Assembly: GCA_037892935.1 (NCBI GenBank) | Contig: JAYXKI010000002.1 | Location: forward strand, 2,728,001-2,792,000 | DNA: 64,000 bases | Reading direction: 5' to 3' | Source of the DNA: Phlebopus portentosus | Taxonomy: Eukaryota > Basidiomycota > Agaricomycetes > Boletales > Boletinellaceae | Shown: positions 37,008 to 48,494 of the stretch, in pieces | Numbering within the stretch: the stretch's first letter is position 1 | Layout of the letters: every line of letters starts with the position of its first letter | Translations under genes and position numbers: made by a program | The notes under the pieces: generated by a model | Told to the model about the DNA's origin: nothing | What the model saw: only the letters and a program-made list of their open reading frames with translations | The model's database searches: none

Positions 37008-38561
37008 ATGAAGCTTTCATCCCTCCAAAATGTCTCCTTCAGAACAGTCATAATCCTTTCGATTCTCCTTCGTGTCGCCCTCATATTCTACAGCGAATGG
37101 CATGACAAACACGCCGTCGTGAAATACACAGATATCGACTACCGCGTCTTCACTGACGCTGCTCGGTTCCTCCTCCAACCGAATGGTTCTACGAGCGATG
37201 ATGGAAGAGGGAAGAATATCGCGCAAGGTGCCTTAGGGAAATATTTTGGATTTGGAGAGTAAGTACTAAAGTTTATATTCCTTGTTACTGTTGTATTAAT
37301 GAGACGTCAAGCCCTTATTATTGCGAAACCTACCGATACACGCCTTTATTGGCGTTGGTTATGACGCCAAACATCTTTCTCCATCCAACGTTTGGGAAAT
37401 ATCTATTCTCCGCATGCGACATTCTCGTTGGTGTCCTCATATACAAGCTGCTACTTGCGACCGTTCTCCCAAATACATCTCCAGGATCAACTAATGCAGA
37501 ACGCGAACGACAGGCGACGTTCTACGCGTCTTTACATCTTCTTAACCCAATGGTTTTCTCCATCTCCACACGGGGCTCGTCAGAGTCTACTCTCGGTGCT
37601 TTAGTTATTGGAACTTTATACCTTGCAATGCGACCCGGCAAGTCACAGAGAGATTGGGACAAGACGGCCATTATGCTTGGGATAGCTACGCATTGGAAGA
37701 TATACCCGCTTATTTATGGCGTGAGTCTTGTTTCTGTGATGGCTTTTGAGTCAGGAAGTGGATATAGCTTCAAGAGCTGGTCAAGGAATCTCGCCAGCAG
37801 GCAAGCTATCCGATTTACGATAATCAGCGCGGGAACATTTATGTTGCTTAATGGAATCATGTACCTCTTGTACGTCCGATTCCTTTTCGTCTCGTCGTCA
37901 AGGTCGGCTGAGAATGGCTTGCTTGTAGCTGGGGATATCCGTTCCTCTATGAGACCTACCTCTACCACATTCATCGTCTCGACCACCAACACAATTTCTC
38001 GCCCTATTGGCTTCCCATGAAGCTTGCCTATGAGCATCCAAGAAAGTCAGCTCTTTGGCAACGTTTCATGAAATCACCATTTGTGTCCTTTTTACCGCAG
38101 ATGGCGCTAAGCTTGGGCTCGGGTTTGGTATACGGCGCAAGAGGAACCAGGCACTTACCGTTCACCTGGTTTGTCCAGACTGCATGGTTCGTTACATTGA
38201 ATAAAGTATGCACATCGCAGGTAAGTCTTACTTTTCGTGTTATCCGGACAATGATTGTGGATGAGAATCCCGACAGTATTTCCTGTGGTACCTAACTATT
38301 CTCCCCCTCATCCTGCCATCGTTATTGGCATCACGGTCCAAGGTCGTTGTCATGATAGCACTCTGGGCAGGCGCACAGGCAGCTTGGCTCAAGTTCGCTT
38401 ATGACCTCGAATTCCTCAAACAGGACGTTCAGTATCGCGTCTGGGCTTGCAGCGTATTGTTCTTTATTGTGAATTGCTGGGAGATCTGGGAGATCGTACG
38501 CGCGTATCAATGGACGAGCTCAAAAGACGAGGAGAGACGGGAAGGAAGGAGGGACATTTGA
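37008..38561 (+). CDS. GPI14: GPI mannosyltransferase 1 (PIG-M / Gpi14)
   Basis: Adds the first alpha-1,4 mannose to the GPI anchor precursor on the lumenal side of the ER. The exons give an N-terminal membrane segment ([20 protein letters not shown]), the catalytic DxD-type motif in [16 protein letters not shown], then [14 protein letters not shown], a series of hydrophobic helices, [15 protein letters not shown] and, across an intron at about 37,867-37,930, the conserved [13 protein letters not shown] and [10 protein letters not shown]. The last exon holds membrane helices and stops at 38,561. The true ATG is at 37,008; the frame extends upstream only from a GTG. Intact. Confidence 0.93.
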
Positions 38562-38691
38562 ATAAGTGAGTACGTGGCCTCTGTTTCATGTCTTCTTCCA
38601 TGGATATCCGTATAATGCTAATGTGTAGTATACATGTACATCAATGATCGATTTGGATCAAAAAGCAGGATTCATGATAGCGTGCTGAGAA

Positions 38692-39316
38692 CTAGAATGA
38701 CGATTTCAACTTTGCCTCGATAGCCTCCTTCGTCAGGCCTTCGGCACCGTCTCTGATTTCGATCACCTTCTGGACATCGACCTATCATCGTGAGGATTGA
38801 ATCAAGTGTTAATATCGAGAAGAGACGAAATATTGAGCGTACAGTATTCTGGAAATCAATCAATGCACTAGCATGAAGTGTAAGGAGACTCGTCTCGGAT
38901 CCCGTAGGCGACCAGTTGACGAGCACTAGTGGATAGTTCTTCCTTCCATCCACATATTTGAGCTCGTATGAAAGTACGACGTATCGAGGCGCGTTCTCCG
39001 GAAGTTCTAAGATCACACGATCGAATCAGTTAGGCTCAAAATCCAACACATTTCGTTTAAATAAAGCAATGATAGACGCATTTAAGGGCGCACCTTGAGC
39101 CAAATCATCAATGCTGATATCATCATACGTCTCATCTTCCACCATCTTGAGCTGCTTCTTGTCGATCTTGACGACCATGGCCGCGCTCGAGTTGCACCGC
39201 CCGAAACGGAATTTGCGCAACGCCTGCTTGAGTTCGTCAGGTATATCGACGGTCTTGGACTATACCAAATGTCATAAGAAGATGCTTGGATGTCACGGTA
39301 ATTGAAGACATACCAT
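38692..39316 (-). CDS. GMF1: Glia maturation factor homologue (ADF-H domain)
   Basis: A cofilin-fold protein that binds Arp2/3 and promotes debranching of actin networks. The order is SKTVDIPDELKQALRKFRFG, MVVKIDKKQLKMVEDETYDD, an intron, ELPENAPRYVVLSYELKY, VDGRKNYPLVLVNWSPTGS, an intron, and VDVQKVIEIRDGAEGLTKEA with stop after KLKSSF. Length (about 140 residues) and sequence fit GMF rather than cofilin or twinfilin. The start codon at 39,316 is immediately followed by a gtatgt donor, so the first coding exon is only ATG. It diverges from CBP20 with about 130 bases between starts. Confidence 0.92.
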
Positions 39317-39449
39317 CGTGAAAGTAGCTGGGGAACATGCTGCAATCGACGATTTTTTTATTCATGTGAGATTTATGTAGCACGTGACTTAAAATAAACA
39401 GCATCGATCGACGAGATGAACTTGCAGTTGGATTGAACGACCAGCGGCA

Positions 39450-40405
39450 ATGGCGCACGTAGTCCCCTCACTCGACCAGCCCTCAAACTACAAAGATTCT
39501 CAATCGAAAATTGAGAGACAAAAGCAATTTGATCTGCTTTCCAAATCTACTACCCTTTATGTCAGTCTCAGTTGAAGATTGGGTTGTGCTCAACCACGTA
39601 TCCCACGTTGCTGACTTGATTTGGGTCTATCAATATAGGTTGGTAATCTGAGCTTTTACACGACTGAAGAGCAGATATACGAGTTATTTTCTAAATGCGC
39701 GACTCCTGAGGAAGGAGGTGGGGTGAAACGAATTATTATGGGACTGGATAGGAATTCGAAGTGAGTACCGCAATTCTCCATGCGCGCGTTCCTTTTGCTG
39801 AGTGTGAGTCTGCCTTGTTGCTTGCAGGACTCCATGTGGATTCTGTTTCGTCGAGTATTACTCACACGCAGAAGCGCTAGCGTGTTTGCGGTATATCAGC
39901 GGGACGAAGCTCGACGAGCGCGTCATTCGGTGTGATCTTGACATTGGCTACCGAGAAGGCAGACAATTCGGACGAGGAAGGAGTGGTGGTCAGGTGCGCA
40001 AAGTGTCTTTCTTTTATCTTCAATATTGATTATATTTTCATTTGTCCTCAGGTAAGAGATGAACACCGCACAGACTACGACGCCGGACGTGGTGGCTGGG
40101 GTGCACAAGCACAGAGAATGGAAATGGAGCGAAGGCGCGAGATGGAGCAGCGATACGCAGATGCACAGGAAGGACCTGGTGCCGTTGCCGGTGGAGGTGA
40201 AGATTGGAAAGCAGCTTCTGCACCTGAGCGGACACAGCAGACGCTCAAACGCGGGAGGTCACCTGAGGATGAGGATGTTTATCGAGGGGTGCGTACTCTC
40301 TGGCTTTTGCTCTGCCCCTATACTGAAATGCCTGACTGCAATATCATATTTTAGAGCCGGAGAATGCGCGTGGATGACCATGATGGCGAAGCTGAGAGGA
40401 TGTAG
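39450..40405 (+). CDS. CBC2: Nuclear cap-binding protein subunit 2 (CBP20)
   Basis: Binds the 7-methylguanosine cap of Pol II transcripts together with CBP80. [19 protein letters not shown] and a long leader helix precede the [23 protein letters not shown] (RNP2, split by an intron after LY) and [20 protein letters not shown] (RNP1). [20 protein letters not shown] and [16 protein letters not shown] are the conserved cap-contacting tail. The C-terminus is Arg/Glu-rich and ends [14 protein letters not shown]. The family is certain, and the frame is intact across four or five exons. Confidence 0.95.
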
Positions 40406-40489
40406 AGTAATTTTTCCCTGCTTTCGTATCGAGTGACACGTCTTCGTACCTTACGAGCTTGATTTTGACAAGACGCACATCCGAGTCGC

Positions 40490-41570
40490 TCAGGAGAATA
40501 ACCAGCGCAAGGAGTTCATTATTGTGTTATTCAGTAAACTACTCTGGCTCGTAGAAGATACTTTTTGCGCCAAACATCGGGCAAGAAAAACGTCATGTGT
40601 ATCTTCCGAACGAATGCATGTGCCTCTGATGGCGAGTTCAACCGCACGAGGTGTTTCGAAATCGCCGAAAAGCCCTTTCGCGGACTTTGAGAAGGAAGTC
40701 AAAATGAAACGATGAAATGAGCGACGATACACAAAATCAATCAAGAAAATAAACGCACATTTCGATCTTGATAACATCGCAATCCGGCTCTCCATTCTGA
40801 GCCCGCCTCACCATCCCCGAACGGCGCAGGTATTGTTTCAAAGCAGGAGCAGCAATCGTCCCAGGCAATCCATATAACACCACATCGCACCCCTTCACAT
40901 CAATCCCGCCACCTTTTCCACATCCATCAAGTACACCCCGCTCAGCAGCTTCTTGCTTCCCTTGCCTGCCACGTCGACGTGCTGGTGTGGATTGGAGGTC
41001 ACTGACAGATGCTCGAATGGGAAGGGAAGACATCTGTGCGTTCTTGAGTGCTCTGACAACTGCCTTTGTGAAAAATCCTGAGGTCATGGATATAAAAGCT
41101 CGTCCGGTCTGCATGAAGCGATTGTAATCTAATGCAGCTGCTCACAGACGATATTTGAGTTTGGCATGTTTACTGTGAATAGGATGTAGCTTACCTCCAG
41201 CAATGTTTTTCAGCAGTCCGTCATCCTTGATAGACTGCCTAGCAAGGCGCATCACGTCCGCGGGTGTTGCAGACCGAGGTAATCCGTGTAGATGTATGTG
41301 CCTCCGTTCTTTATCAGAAGGCGACTTCTCGCTACGAGAGGAAGGAACGGCTTGAAAGAAAGCTCATTAAACTTGAATCCCAGAGTTGAAATTGAACCTT
41401 TCTATCGTATACTCACCTTCTTCTTGTCTTGGACATGATCGGGACAAAAACCTTCGGGAAAGTTTGTGCGATGCTTGCCTTGGCAGCTGAACTGCTCGTT
41501 TGGCGCAGTTCATTCCAGTTTGAAAGAACGTAAAGGTCGCGCCGGGGGAGGAGGAAGGAGGGAAAATCAT
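40490..41570 (-). CDS. Unknown protein with two weak RRM-like folds
   Basis: I do not recognise the gene. The ATG at 41,570 (MIFPPSSSPGATFTFFQTGM) starts a Ser/Arg-rich, Ala/Gln-containing N-terminus without acidic residues that could serve as a mitochondrial presequence. The next exon has RRHIHLHGLPRSATPADVMR, which looks like the first strand and helix of an RRM. A middle exon has CDVVLYGLPGTIAAPALKQY, a second such start, and the last exon has RFILTSFSKSAKGLFGDFET followed by PRAVELAIRGT, which resembles the end of an RRM. Two divergent RRMs with a basic linker suggest an RNA-binding role, perhaps mitochondrial. It lies between two RNA factors but has its own promoter. Stop at 40,490. Frame choice at the first intron was made so that the exons join without a stop. 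Confidence 0.6.
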
Positions 41571-41662
41571 GCCGATCAATCGTCGATCGCATAATATGCA
41601 CGTGACTCAACAACGGTACTGACAACATTAGAACTTGACTTCGCATTTTAACCAACCACCCG
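41571..41662. promoter_or_regulatory. Very short divergent promoter
   Basis: The start codons of the RRM-like gene (minus) and SNRNP27 (plus) are only 92 bases apart, so one small region must serve both. No TATA box is seen. Confidence 0.5.
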
Positions 41663-42531
41663 ATGTCTTCACGAGACGACAGGCAGAGACGAGAAAGAAG
41701 CTGGGAGCGCGATGTCCGTGATAGGACGCGAGACAGAGGCGGCGGAAGAAACAGAAACCGTGACAGAGATCGTGATCGAGGCAGACGGGGAGATTACGCG
41801 ACGCGAAGGAGTAGATCGAGAAGCCCTGTGAGGAGAGGTGGTGAACGCGATCGCGATCGAAGAGGTACTGTCTCATTTTTATTCATTTTCTGTAGATTAT
41901 GACTGACCTGAGCGCGTACACGCAGACCACGGTCGTGGTGACAGACGCGACGATCGTCGAGACAGAGAAAGATATCGGGGAGAACGAGACAAAGACACGC
42001 TCGAAGAGCATCGGGATCGTGGCAGGACTATGGACGATAAGGAATCCCGCCGGGAACGTGCAGATGAACTGAAACCACTTCCACCACGAGACCGCGAGGA
42101 GCGGGAGCGTTTACCCCCACCACGCCCAGGACCTTCTCAAATAGTCGCCAATGGTCCCGTTCCCGGAAGGATCAACTTGGATCCCGATTATGATGATCGA
42201 GAAGAAGGCGAAGAACGAGATGAGGGTGAGCCTATGGATGCAGAGACTGAGGAGGAAGCTGCTCTGAGAGCGATGCTGGGTTTCGGTGGGTTCGGTTCAA
42301 CAAAGGTGAGGAGTCTTGATATTCCCCGACTTCATCTTTTTATACAATACTGTTCTTCAGGGAAAACCCGTCCTCGGCAACGAAGAAGGTGCAGTGGAAA
42401 TCAAGAAGCAGCGAACGTGGCGTCAATACATGAACAGGTGTGTTCCAGTTCGTCAGTATTACTTTGTTCCTTATCTGAAGGTTCTTTGCAGGCGCGGAGG
42501 GTTCAACAGACCTCTGGACAAGATCAAATGA
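41663..42531 (+). CDS. SNRNP27: U4/U6.U5 tri-snRNP 27 kDa protein
   Basis: A splicing factor of the tri-snRNP that helps 5' splice-site choice. The N-terminus is a long Arg/Ser/Asp-rich RS-like region (MSSRDDRQRRERSWERDVRD and several RDR and RSRSRSP repeats). The conserved C-terminal block is EEAALRAMLGFGGFGSTKGK, PVLGNEEGAVEIKKQRTWRQ and YMNRRGGFNRPLDKIK with stop at 42,531, spread over three exons. That C-terminal block is the signature of the family, so the call is firm. In this region codon use is dominated by Arg/Asp repeats. Confidence 0.94.
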
Positions 42532-43025
42532 TCTTTGCATAGTTCGGTGATTGAGACGGTTTCATGCTGATTTGACTTGTGCGCACTTCTTGGGGCTTCG
42601 AGATAAGCATCACGATGTGGTTCCATTCCATTGGTTCGGTTGAAAATGCAAAGATCCAGCCCACCAGGCTATGATAGGGAGAACGGTCATGGTATGTACT
42701 TTCCCGAGGAGTTGATAACCTGTCTGAGGAATCAATGTACGAATTGAGATTTGAGCTGCGGAGACCTTGTAAACCAGTCTGAAGACGATATGGCTCAGGA
42801 GTGCTATACACTATGTCCGGTTATTGTTTCATTCAGTATAACTTGTGTGATAACGCCTACGAGTAAGAAAAGGAAAAACGAGCAGAAAATAAGAGCGGAC
42901 CCAAAGAAGACCTATTGCCGCATTTGGATTGAATGCCATACACGGCACAAAATGAGGTCACCAATATTAATTTCGACTTGCACTCGGACCATCATCCCAT
43001 CTCTTAGCGAGTCTCGTCTGCTCCG
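42532..43025. other. Intergenic region before NMT1
   Basis: About 490 bases holding the SNRNP27 3' end and the NMT promoter. No separate feature was recognised. Confidence 0.4.
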
Positions 43026-45222
43026 ATGGCTGCAGAGGAAGCAAAGATCGAAGAGATTATTGATACAACGCAAGATGTAGAAGCAAACGGGGTTGATCAT
43101 GAGTCAGAAAGCGACGGTGACGATGGTATAGTCGGAAATGAGGAGGCGGGAGATGATGTCGACACTCCCGGCGCTGGCTCATCAACGTCCGCCTCGCAAA
43201 GCAAGAAGAAAAGGAAGAAGAGATCAAAGGCTGCTAAGGTATTGAATGCCTTGAAACCAGGGCAGAAAGAGATCCCCCAGGCGATCGTGGATAAGGTTAT
43301 GGACAAAGTACGTGAGGAGCATGGTGAAGGCGCTCCTGGGACGGATGAAGAGACTGTAAGAAAGGCGCTGGAGCAGTTGAAGATCATGGATGTTATCCAG
43401 GGCAAGGCGGGTATTGCGGGGAGGGGAAAGAAAGATCTGGGGACGCATAAGGTCTGCATGAGTGTTTCTGCGGTGATTCTATGTCCTGACTAGTTTGCGT
43501 AGTTCTGGGCAACTCAGCCGGTTCCTCAACCAGGTACGTTGCTCATTTGAGATACAAATGTGCCAATACTGGACTTGAAGAATTATAGGTGAAGGTCCAC
43601 CTGAGGAGGATGGGTACATTGAACCGCCTGTGCCTCGAGAGGAGGTTCGACAAGAACCATATCCTCTTCCAAAAGACTTCGAATGGGTGATTCTTGACCT
43701 TGACGATCCCAATCAAGTGAGCAACTATGCGTAAGTACTGTCAGGATCTGACTGTTACAATTTGTTTTAGATTAAAGAGGTATATGACCTCCTCAGTCTG
43801 CACTATGTAGAGGACGACCACGCGACATTCCGTTTCCGCTACACGGCTGAGTTTTTGGAATGGTGTGTATTCGTCCCTTCTGCTGAGATGGCTGATACGA
43901 GTATGTTGGTTTGTGATTCCTTTCTCAGGGCACTCAAACCTCCTGGTTATCACAAAGAATGGCACATCGGTGTTCGTGTAAAGTCAAACAAGAAGCTCAT
44001 CGGGTTCATCTCAGGCGTACCCATCACAATTCGAGTACGCGGACAGTAAGCACATTCCTAGGCACTCGTTGAAGGAAAAAAAATTGGACTACTAATCTAT
44101 TGCACGGTATAGTACTTTCCACGCGAGCGAGATCAATTACCTTTGTGTGCATAAGAAGCTTCGTTCGAAGCGCCTTGCTCCTGTCTTGATCAAGGAGGTC
44201 ACCCGGCAGTGCCATCTAAAGGGGATCTTTCACGCGATTTACACGGGTGGTGTCGTGGTTCCAACGCCCGTCTCCACATGCAGGTAACTAGTACCAGAAC
44301 ACTTTGCAATCTACAAGAAATACTGACGATTCCTCCATTAATCCGATAATTAAGATACTTCCACCGCCCGATCAACGTTTCCAAACTTGTCGAGATCGGA
44401 TTCACATACGTACCCCGAAACATGACGCTCGCACGAATGACGCGTCTGCAAAAGCTTCCCTCCACACCACACCTCGCGAATTCCGGGTTACGTGAGATGC
44501 AGGAGAAGGATATACCGCAGGTTGCTGCGCTGCACACGAGGTACATGGAGAGGTTCACGATGATGCCTGTTATGTCCTTGGAAGAGCTGAAGCATCAGTT
44601 CTTGAGTGGACTTGGAGTCGGCGAGGCTCCGAAGGAGTGGAAGGGGAGGAGGGAGAAGCAGGTTGTTTGGGCTTATGTTGTAGAGGTAAGATCTCTCCTT
44701 TCTACAATCTATTGATTCTCAATCTTCACGTACTGATATGTATCTATCTCATTTTTCAGACCCCCGAAACGCACAAAATCACCGACTTCGTCACGTTCTA
44801 CTCCCTCCCGTCCACAATCATGCAAAGCACGAAATACGACCTCCTCGAAGCCGCGTATCTCTTCTACTATGCCTCTGACGTCGCTTTCCAGGAGGGATCG
44901 GAAGAAAGTGGGACGCTGAAGAAACGATTGCAAGAGTTGATCACGGACGCACTGATCATCGCAAGCGGTGCTGGGTTTGACGTGTTTAATGCGTTGTCGT
45001 TGATGGATAATTATCAGTTTATGCCGGATTTGAAGGTGAGTTGAGTCTGCATTTCCTTATTTTCCTGTATGCGCGGGATATCTAACCATTCGGATACAGT
45101 TCGGACAAGGCGACGGATTGCTCAATTACTACCTCTATAACTGGCGTACCGCTCCCTTGGCAGGTGTGAACGAAGCAGGAGGCGTTCCAGCAGGGAAGGG
45201 TGTAGGCGTAGTGATGTTATAG
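43026..45222 (+). CDS. NMT1: Glycylpeptide N-tetradecanoyltransferase
   Basis: Transfers myristate from myristoyl-CoA to N-terminal glycines, e.g. of Arf proteins. The N-terminus is acidic, then strongly basic ([18 protein letters not shown]), a ribosome-targeting tail seen in NMTs. The core follows: [60 protein letters not shown], the CoA-binding [40 protein letters not shown] and [20 protein letters not shown]. The C-terminal half includes [20 protein letters not shown]. The protein ends in GVVML, and the C-terminal carboxylate of the last Leu acts as base in this family. Intact over about eight exons. Confidence 0.96.
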
Positions 45223-45318
45223 TGCTCACAATCGAAAATCCGAAATTTGTGTATCAATTAGTATAAATGCCTCAGAAACACAGCAGAATTATTTTTCTAT
45301 TCTCCTTCATCCCATCAT

Positions 45319-46572
45319 TCATTCTCTCGGCGCGAACGGGCTCGTAATACGTTTACTCGGCGCAGCGATCACAGGTGGGTACTTCCCCGCCATCTCCTTC
45401 GTCCCCGCTGGGAAGGGCAAGTCCACAACGCCCTTCGGGAGGATCTTCTCATCCAGCCCCTTCGCGTAGTTGGCTTGGGCGAGCTGCTGCATTTGTTTTT
45501 TGGCGTCGCGGACGAGGACGTGCGCGTCGTCGACGCCTGGCACGCATCCGCGCACGAAGATGAGGTCGAGCGCGGTGTCGATCCGGATGACTTCGAGGTT
45601 TTGCTGCGTCACGCGTTTGCCGCCCATTCGCCCTGGCATTTTCTTGCCTGGCCAGACTCGGCCTGGGTCCTACATGGAATTGAAATGGGAAGGGAGGGAA
45701 GGTTAGAAGAAATGGATATGAAGTAGTAGTGCTTGACGCAGAAGACGAACTTGGTGACCACCCGTTGCACCGAGTTTACGATGTGAGACGGAGACACCGT
45801 GGCTGGCTCGTAGACCGTGGAAGCCCCATCTCTTCATTCCTCCTTGAAATCCCTTCCCGATCCTGAGCAAAAGACGTCCGTAGTTGAATCGTGTAATAAT
45901 AAAAAAGAAGAAATAGTTGCTGGAACACGTACGAGTTTGCAACGACATCCACATACTGCCCCGGCACGAAATGGAGTGCAGACAGCGTCGTTCCTTCGTA
46001 TCAAATACAAATCAATCCACCTCTCTTAATAAATGCCTGATAGCAATGCTCACCAACAGGAACATGCGCGTCCGCCGTGACAGGAAACTCCTTGACGATA
46101 TACTTCGTCGGTACGCCTGCCCTTCGGAAATGCCCGCGCATAGCATTCGTAGTCGTCCGCTCAGGTCGATCGGATGCTCCAATTTGCACAGCGTGGTATT
46201 CGGATTTATCCTTGCGCACTGACCGGACGTTGGCTGTCACTTGACAATGCTCCAGCTATATAGAACAGGAATGAGTTGAGAAAGAGGCGAGGGATGGAAA
46301 AGGTTACGCACCTGTAAGACGGTAACAGGAGACCGCGCGCCGTGCTGGTCCCACATAGAGGTCATACCGCGTTTACGAGCTATCACGCCCGTTCGGACAG
46401 ATTGAGGCGTCCATTTGACCTCTGATCCTGAACTTGAAGAGCCAGCTCGAGCTCGAGACGAAGATTGTACTGGTGAAGCAAGCACTATTCGCGATGAGTG
46501 CAGAAATCTTCGATAATGAGAAGATGAAGATGAGGAGAAGGATTTTCTTAGGGCATTCCTGAGGGATTGCAT
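45319..46572 (-). CDS. MRPL9: Mitochondrial large-subunit ribosomal protein uL3m
   Basis: The bacterial L3 homologue of the mitochondrial ribosome. The first exon has a Ser/Arg-rich import presequence ([20 protein letters not shown]), then [20 protein letters not shown] and [15 protein letters not shown]. Later exons encode [47 protein letters not shown], then the conserved tip [35 protein letters not shown] and [20 protein letters not shown]. Stop at 45,319 after ITSPFAPRE. The gene is convergent with NMT1 with under 100 bases between stops. Yeast calls this protein MrpL9. Certain. Confidence 0.95.
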
Positions 46573-46718
46573 TTGCTCGCAGTGAGGTGGATGAGGTACA
46601 AACGGAAAGAGGAAGAGAAATAACGTGAGAGTCAACTGCCTAAAACGCGTACCCTAGTCATCACTTGAACTAACTGGAACTATCATCCACTCCCACTCGT
46701 TTGTTTTTCAATCTCAAT

Positions 46719-48264
46719 ATGAATGGAACGGTAGAAACAGAATTATCTGCAGACTTCAAATGGTCTCCAGGTGCGTGCATTTCTTGCAATGCAGTCCATC
46801 TGACCTGACTGATTGTTTTCGAGGTGTCAGAATACGACCAGATCCTCGAAACTCTCGCTTCCTCAGACTATGTCCTGTGAGATCGCCCACATCATCGTCT
46901 AGTCAGTCCTTACTCATTGCGAGATCAGACAGGACTGGAATAAACTGCGCGATACGATCAAATACAAGTTAAAAGAGGTACGAGTCGCTGTAGTTAGGTT
47001 GTCTGTCTACGCAAGTCTAAACACCCTCATAGAACATCGCATCATACATGTCCGACCCGCCTCCACCTCCACCACCACCTCCAGAACCAATGGTAGTAGC
47101 ACCAGAACCACCTTCAGTTTCACCACAGTCTGCATCAACAGTCGCAACGCTCTCACCAGGCGTCTTACCGACGACCGGCGCCAAGTTCCCGCCCTTCCCC
47201 AAACGCGAGGAAAATCAGTTCATAAGGAACGAGTTTAACTCGTTTGGACGCGCAAAGGCCGTGTTGAGTGAGGAGGAGGCAAAGGAGATGTATGAAGGGA
47301 TATGCAAATTGCTATATGAATTTGAAGGGTTTGGTTTATTCACAATATTGATGTTGTTGAAACTGATTTTTTTTTTCGGTTTCTGTTTAGGAGTCCGCCA
47401 TTCACAGTTCAGCGTTTATGCGAACTCGCGGTCCGTCCACGGCAGCACTTCAAATATGCGGGAAAGTACCTCCGCGCGGTTGAGCGCGCGCTGCTGGTCA
47501 CATCCACAATCGAGGCTTTCCCTGTCATCAGCGCAGAAGAGAACGACGCATCCTCGTCCCCATTCATGTCTATCGGCTCCCTGCGAGAAGCCACGACTCC
47601 GCTATTTTCTCCTATACCTTTCCTACACGCGGATGCGAGGAGAAGTAGGAGCAGGAGCCCGCCTATGAGTCCGCTGAACCTGTCGACAAATGCGCCTGCG
47701 CGTCCGTTGAGTCCTAGCGCGGACCCGCTCACTCTGGGACCTGCTGCTGTCGAAGGTACAACTGGCGGCATGGGCGTCGATACACCTGCGATTGGCTTGG
47801 TGGATGAGTTGGACGATCCCTCACCGGGGCATTTATCCGATCATCCGACGGCACTTACTTCCACAACGACGACGACAACAGCAGCTACTGCAAACTCGAA
47901 TACACAGACAGAGTCTACTACAGGCGCATCGAGCGGCGTACAGACGGGTTCTACGGCTACGAGTACAACTCCAGCTGGGAAACCGATGTTCGGCGGCTCC
48001 CTGCAAGACCGATTCGTCAAAAGCAGCAGCAGCACGGCGGAAGCAGAAATGGAAGAAGTTCCGTCGTCATCGACGTCGGTAACTACGTCTGGGGATCCAC
48101 TGCCAAGCTCTGGAGGTGCTGCGGAATCGGAGTCGGGATCGGGGTCGGCATCGAGCGCTAGTAGTGCATCTGACGCTCCTTCGGTTGAGGCTGTGAATAA
48201 CAGCAATAATAATATGGCGGTAGACGAGACTGAGGCAGATAAGGAGAACGTTCCAAAGTCGTAG
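46719..48264 (+). CDS. Protein phosphatase 4 regulatory subunit 2 (PPP4R2/Psy4)
   Basis: A regulatory subunit that guides PP4 phosphatase in DNA-damage recovery. Start MNGTVETELSADFKWSP, an intron, then EYDQILETLASSDYV and DWNKLRDTIKYKLKE. The next exon has a proline run (nine Pro in a row) and then KFPPFPKREENQFIRNEFNS. After a further intron comes the family core PPFTVQRLCELAVRPRQHFK, YAGKYLRAVERALLVTSTIE. The C-terminal 200 residues are low complexity (Ser, Thr, Ala, Gly) with SRSRSPPMSPLNL, and end VDETEADKENVPKS. The core identifies the family. The proline-rich insertion is not part of the usual animal protein. Confidence 0.85.
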
Positions 48265-48494
48265 AATACTTATTGTAATGATATTGTTCAGGACCGAATA
48301 CTTGCAGTCTCACGAGTTGATAACTTTTTCGAAGGGCTTGGACGCTGTGCTTAGCCAATTGCTAAGAACGATGTGCACGCGTTGTTGTCTTGTTAGTGTT
48401 TAGTGTTGCGTGCGTTGCACCGCAACGATTACTACGAGGTCTTTACATAGGGTCTTGATTCTTATGCGAAAACACATAGCCTTGAGCTTGGTGC

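Noticed and set aside
47792..48206. Alternative open frames over the low-complexity end of the PP4 R2 gene
   Set aside because: They are shadows produced by repetitive Ser/Thr/Ala codons of the real frame.
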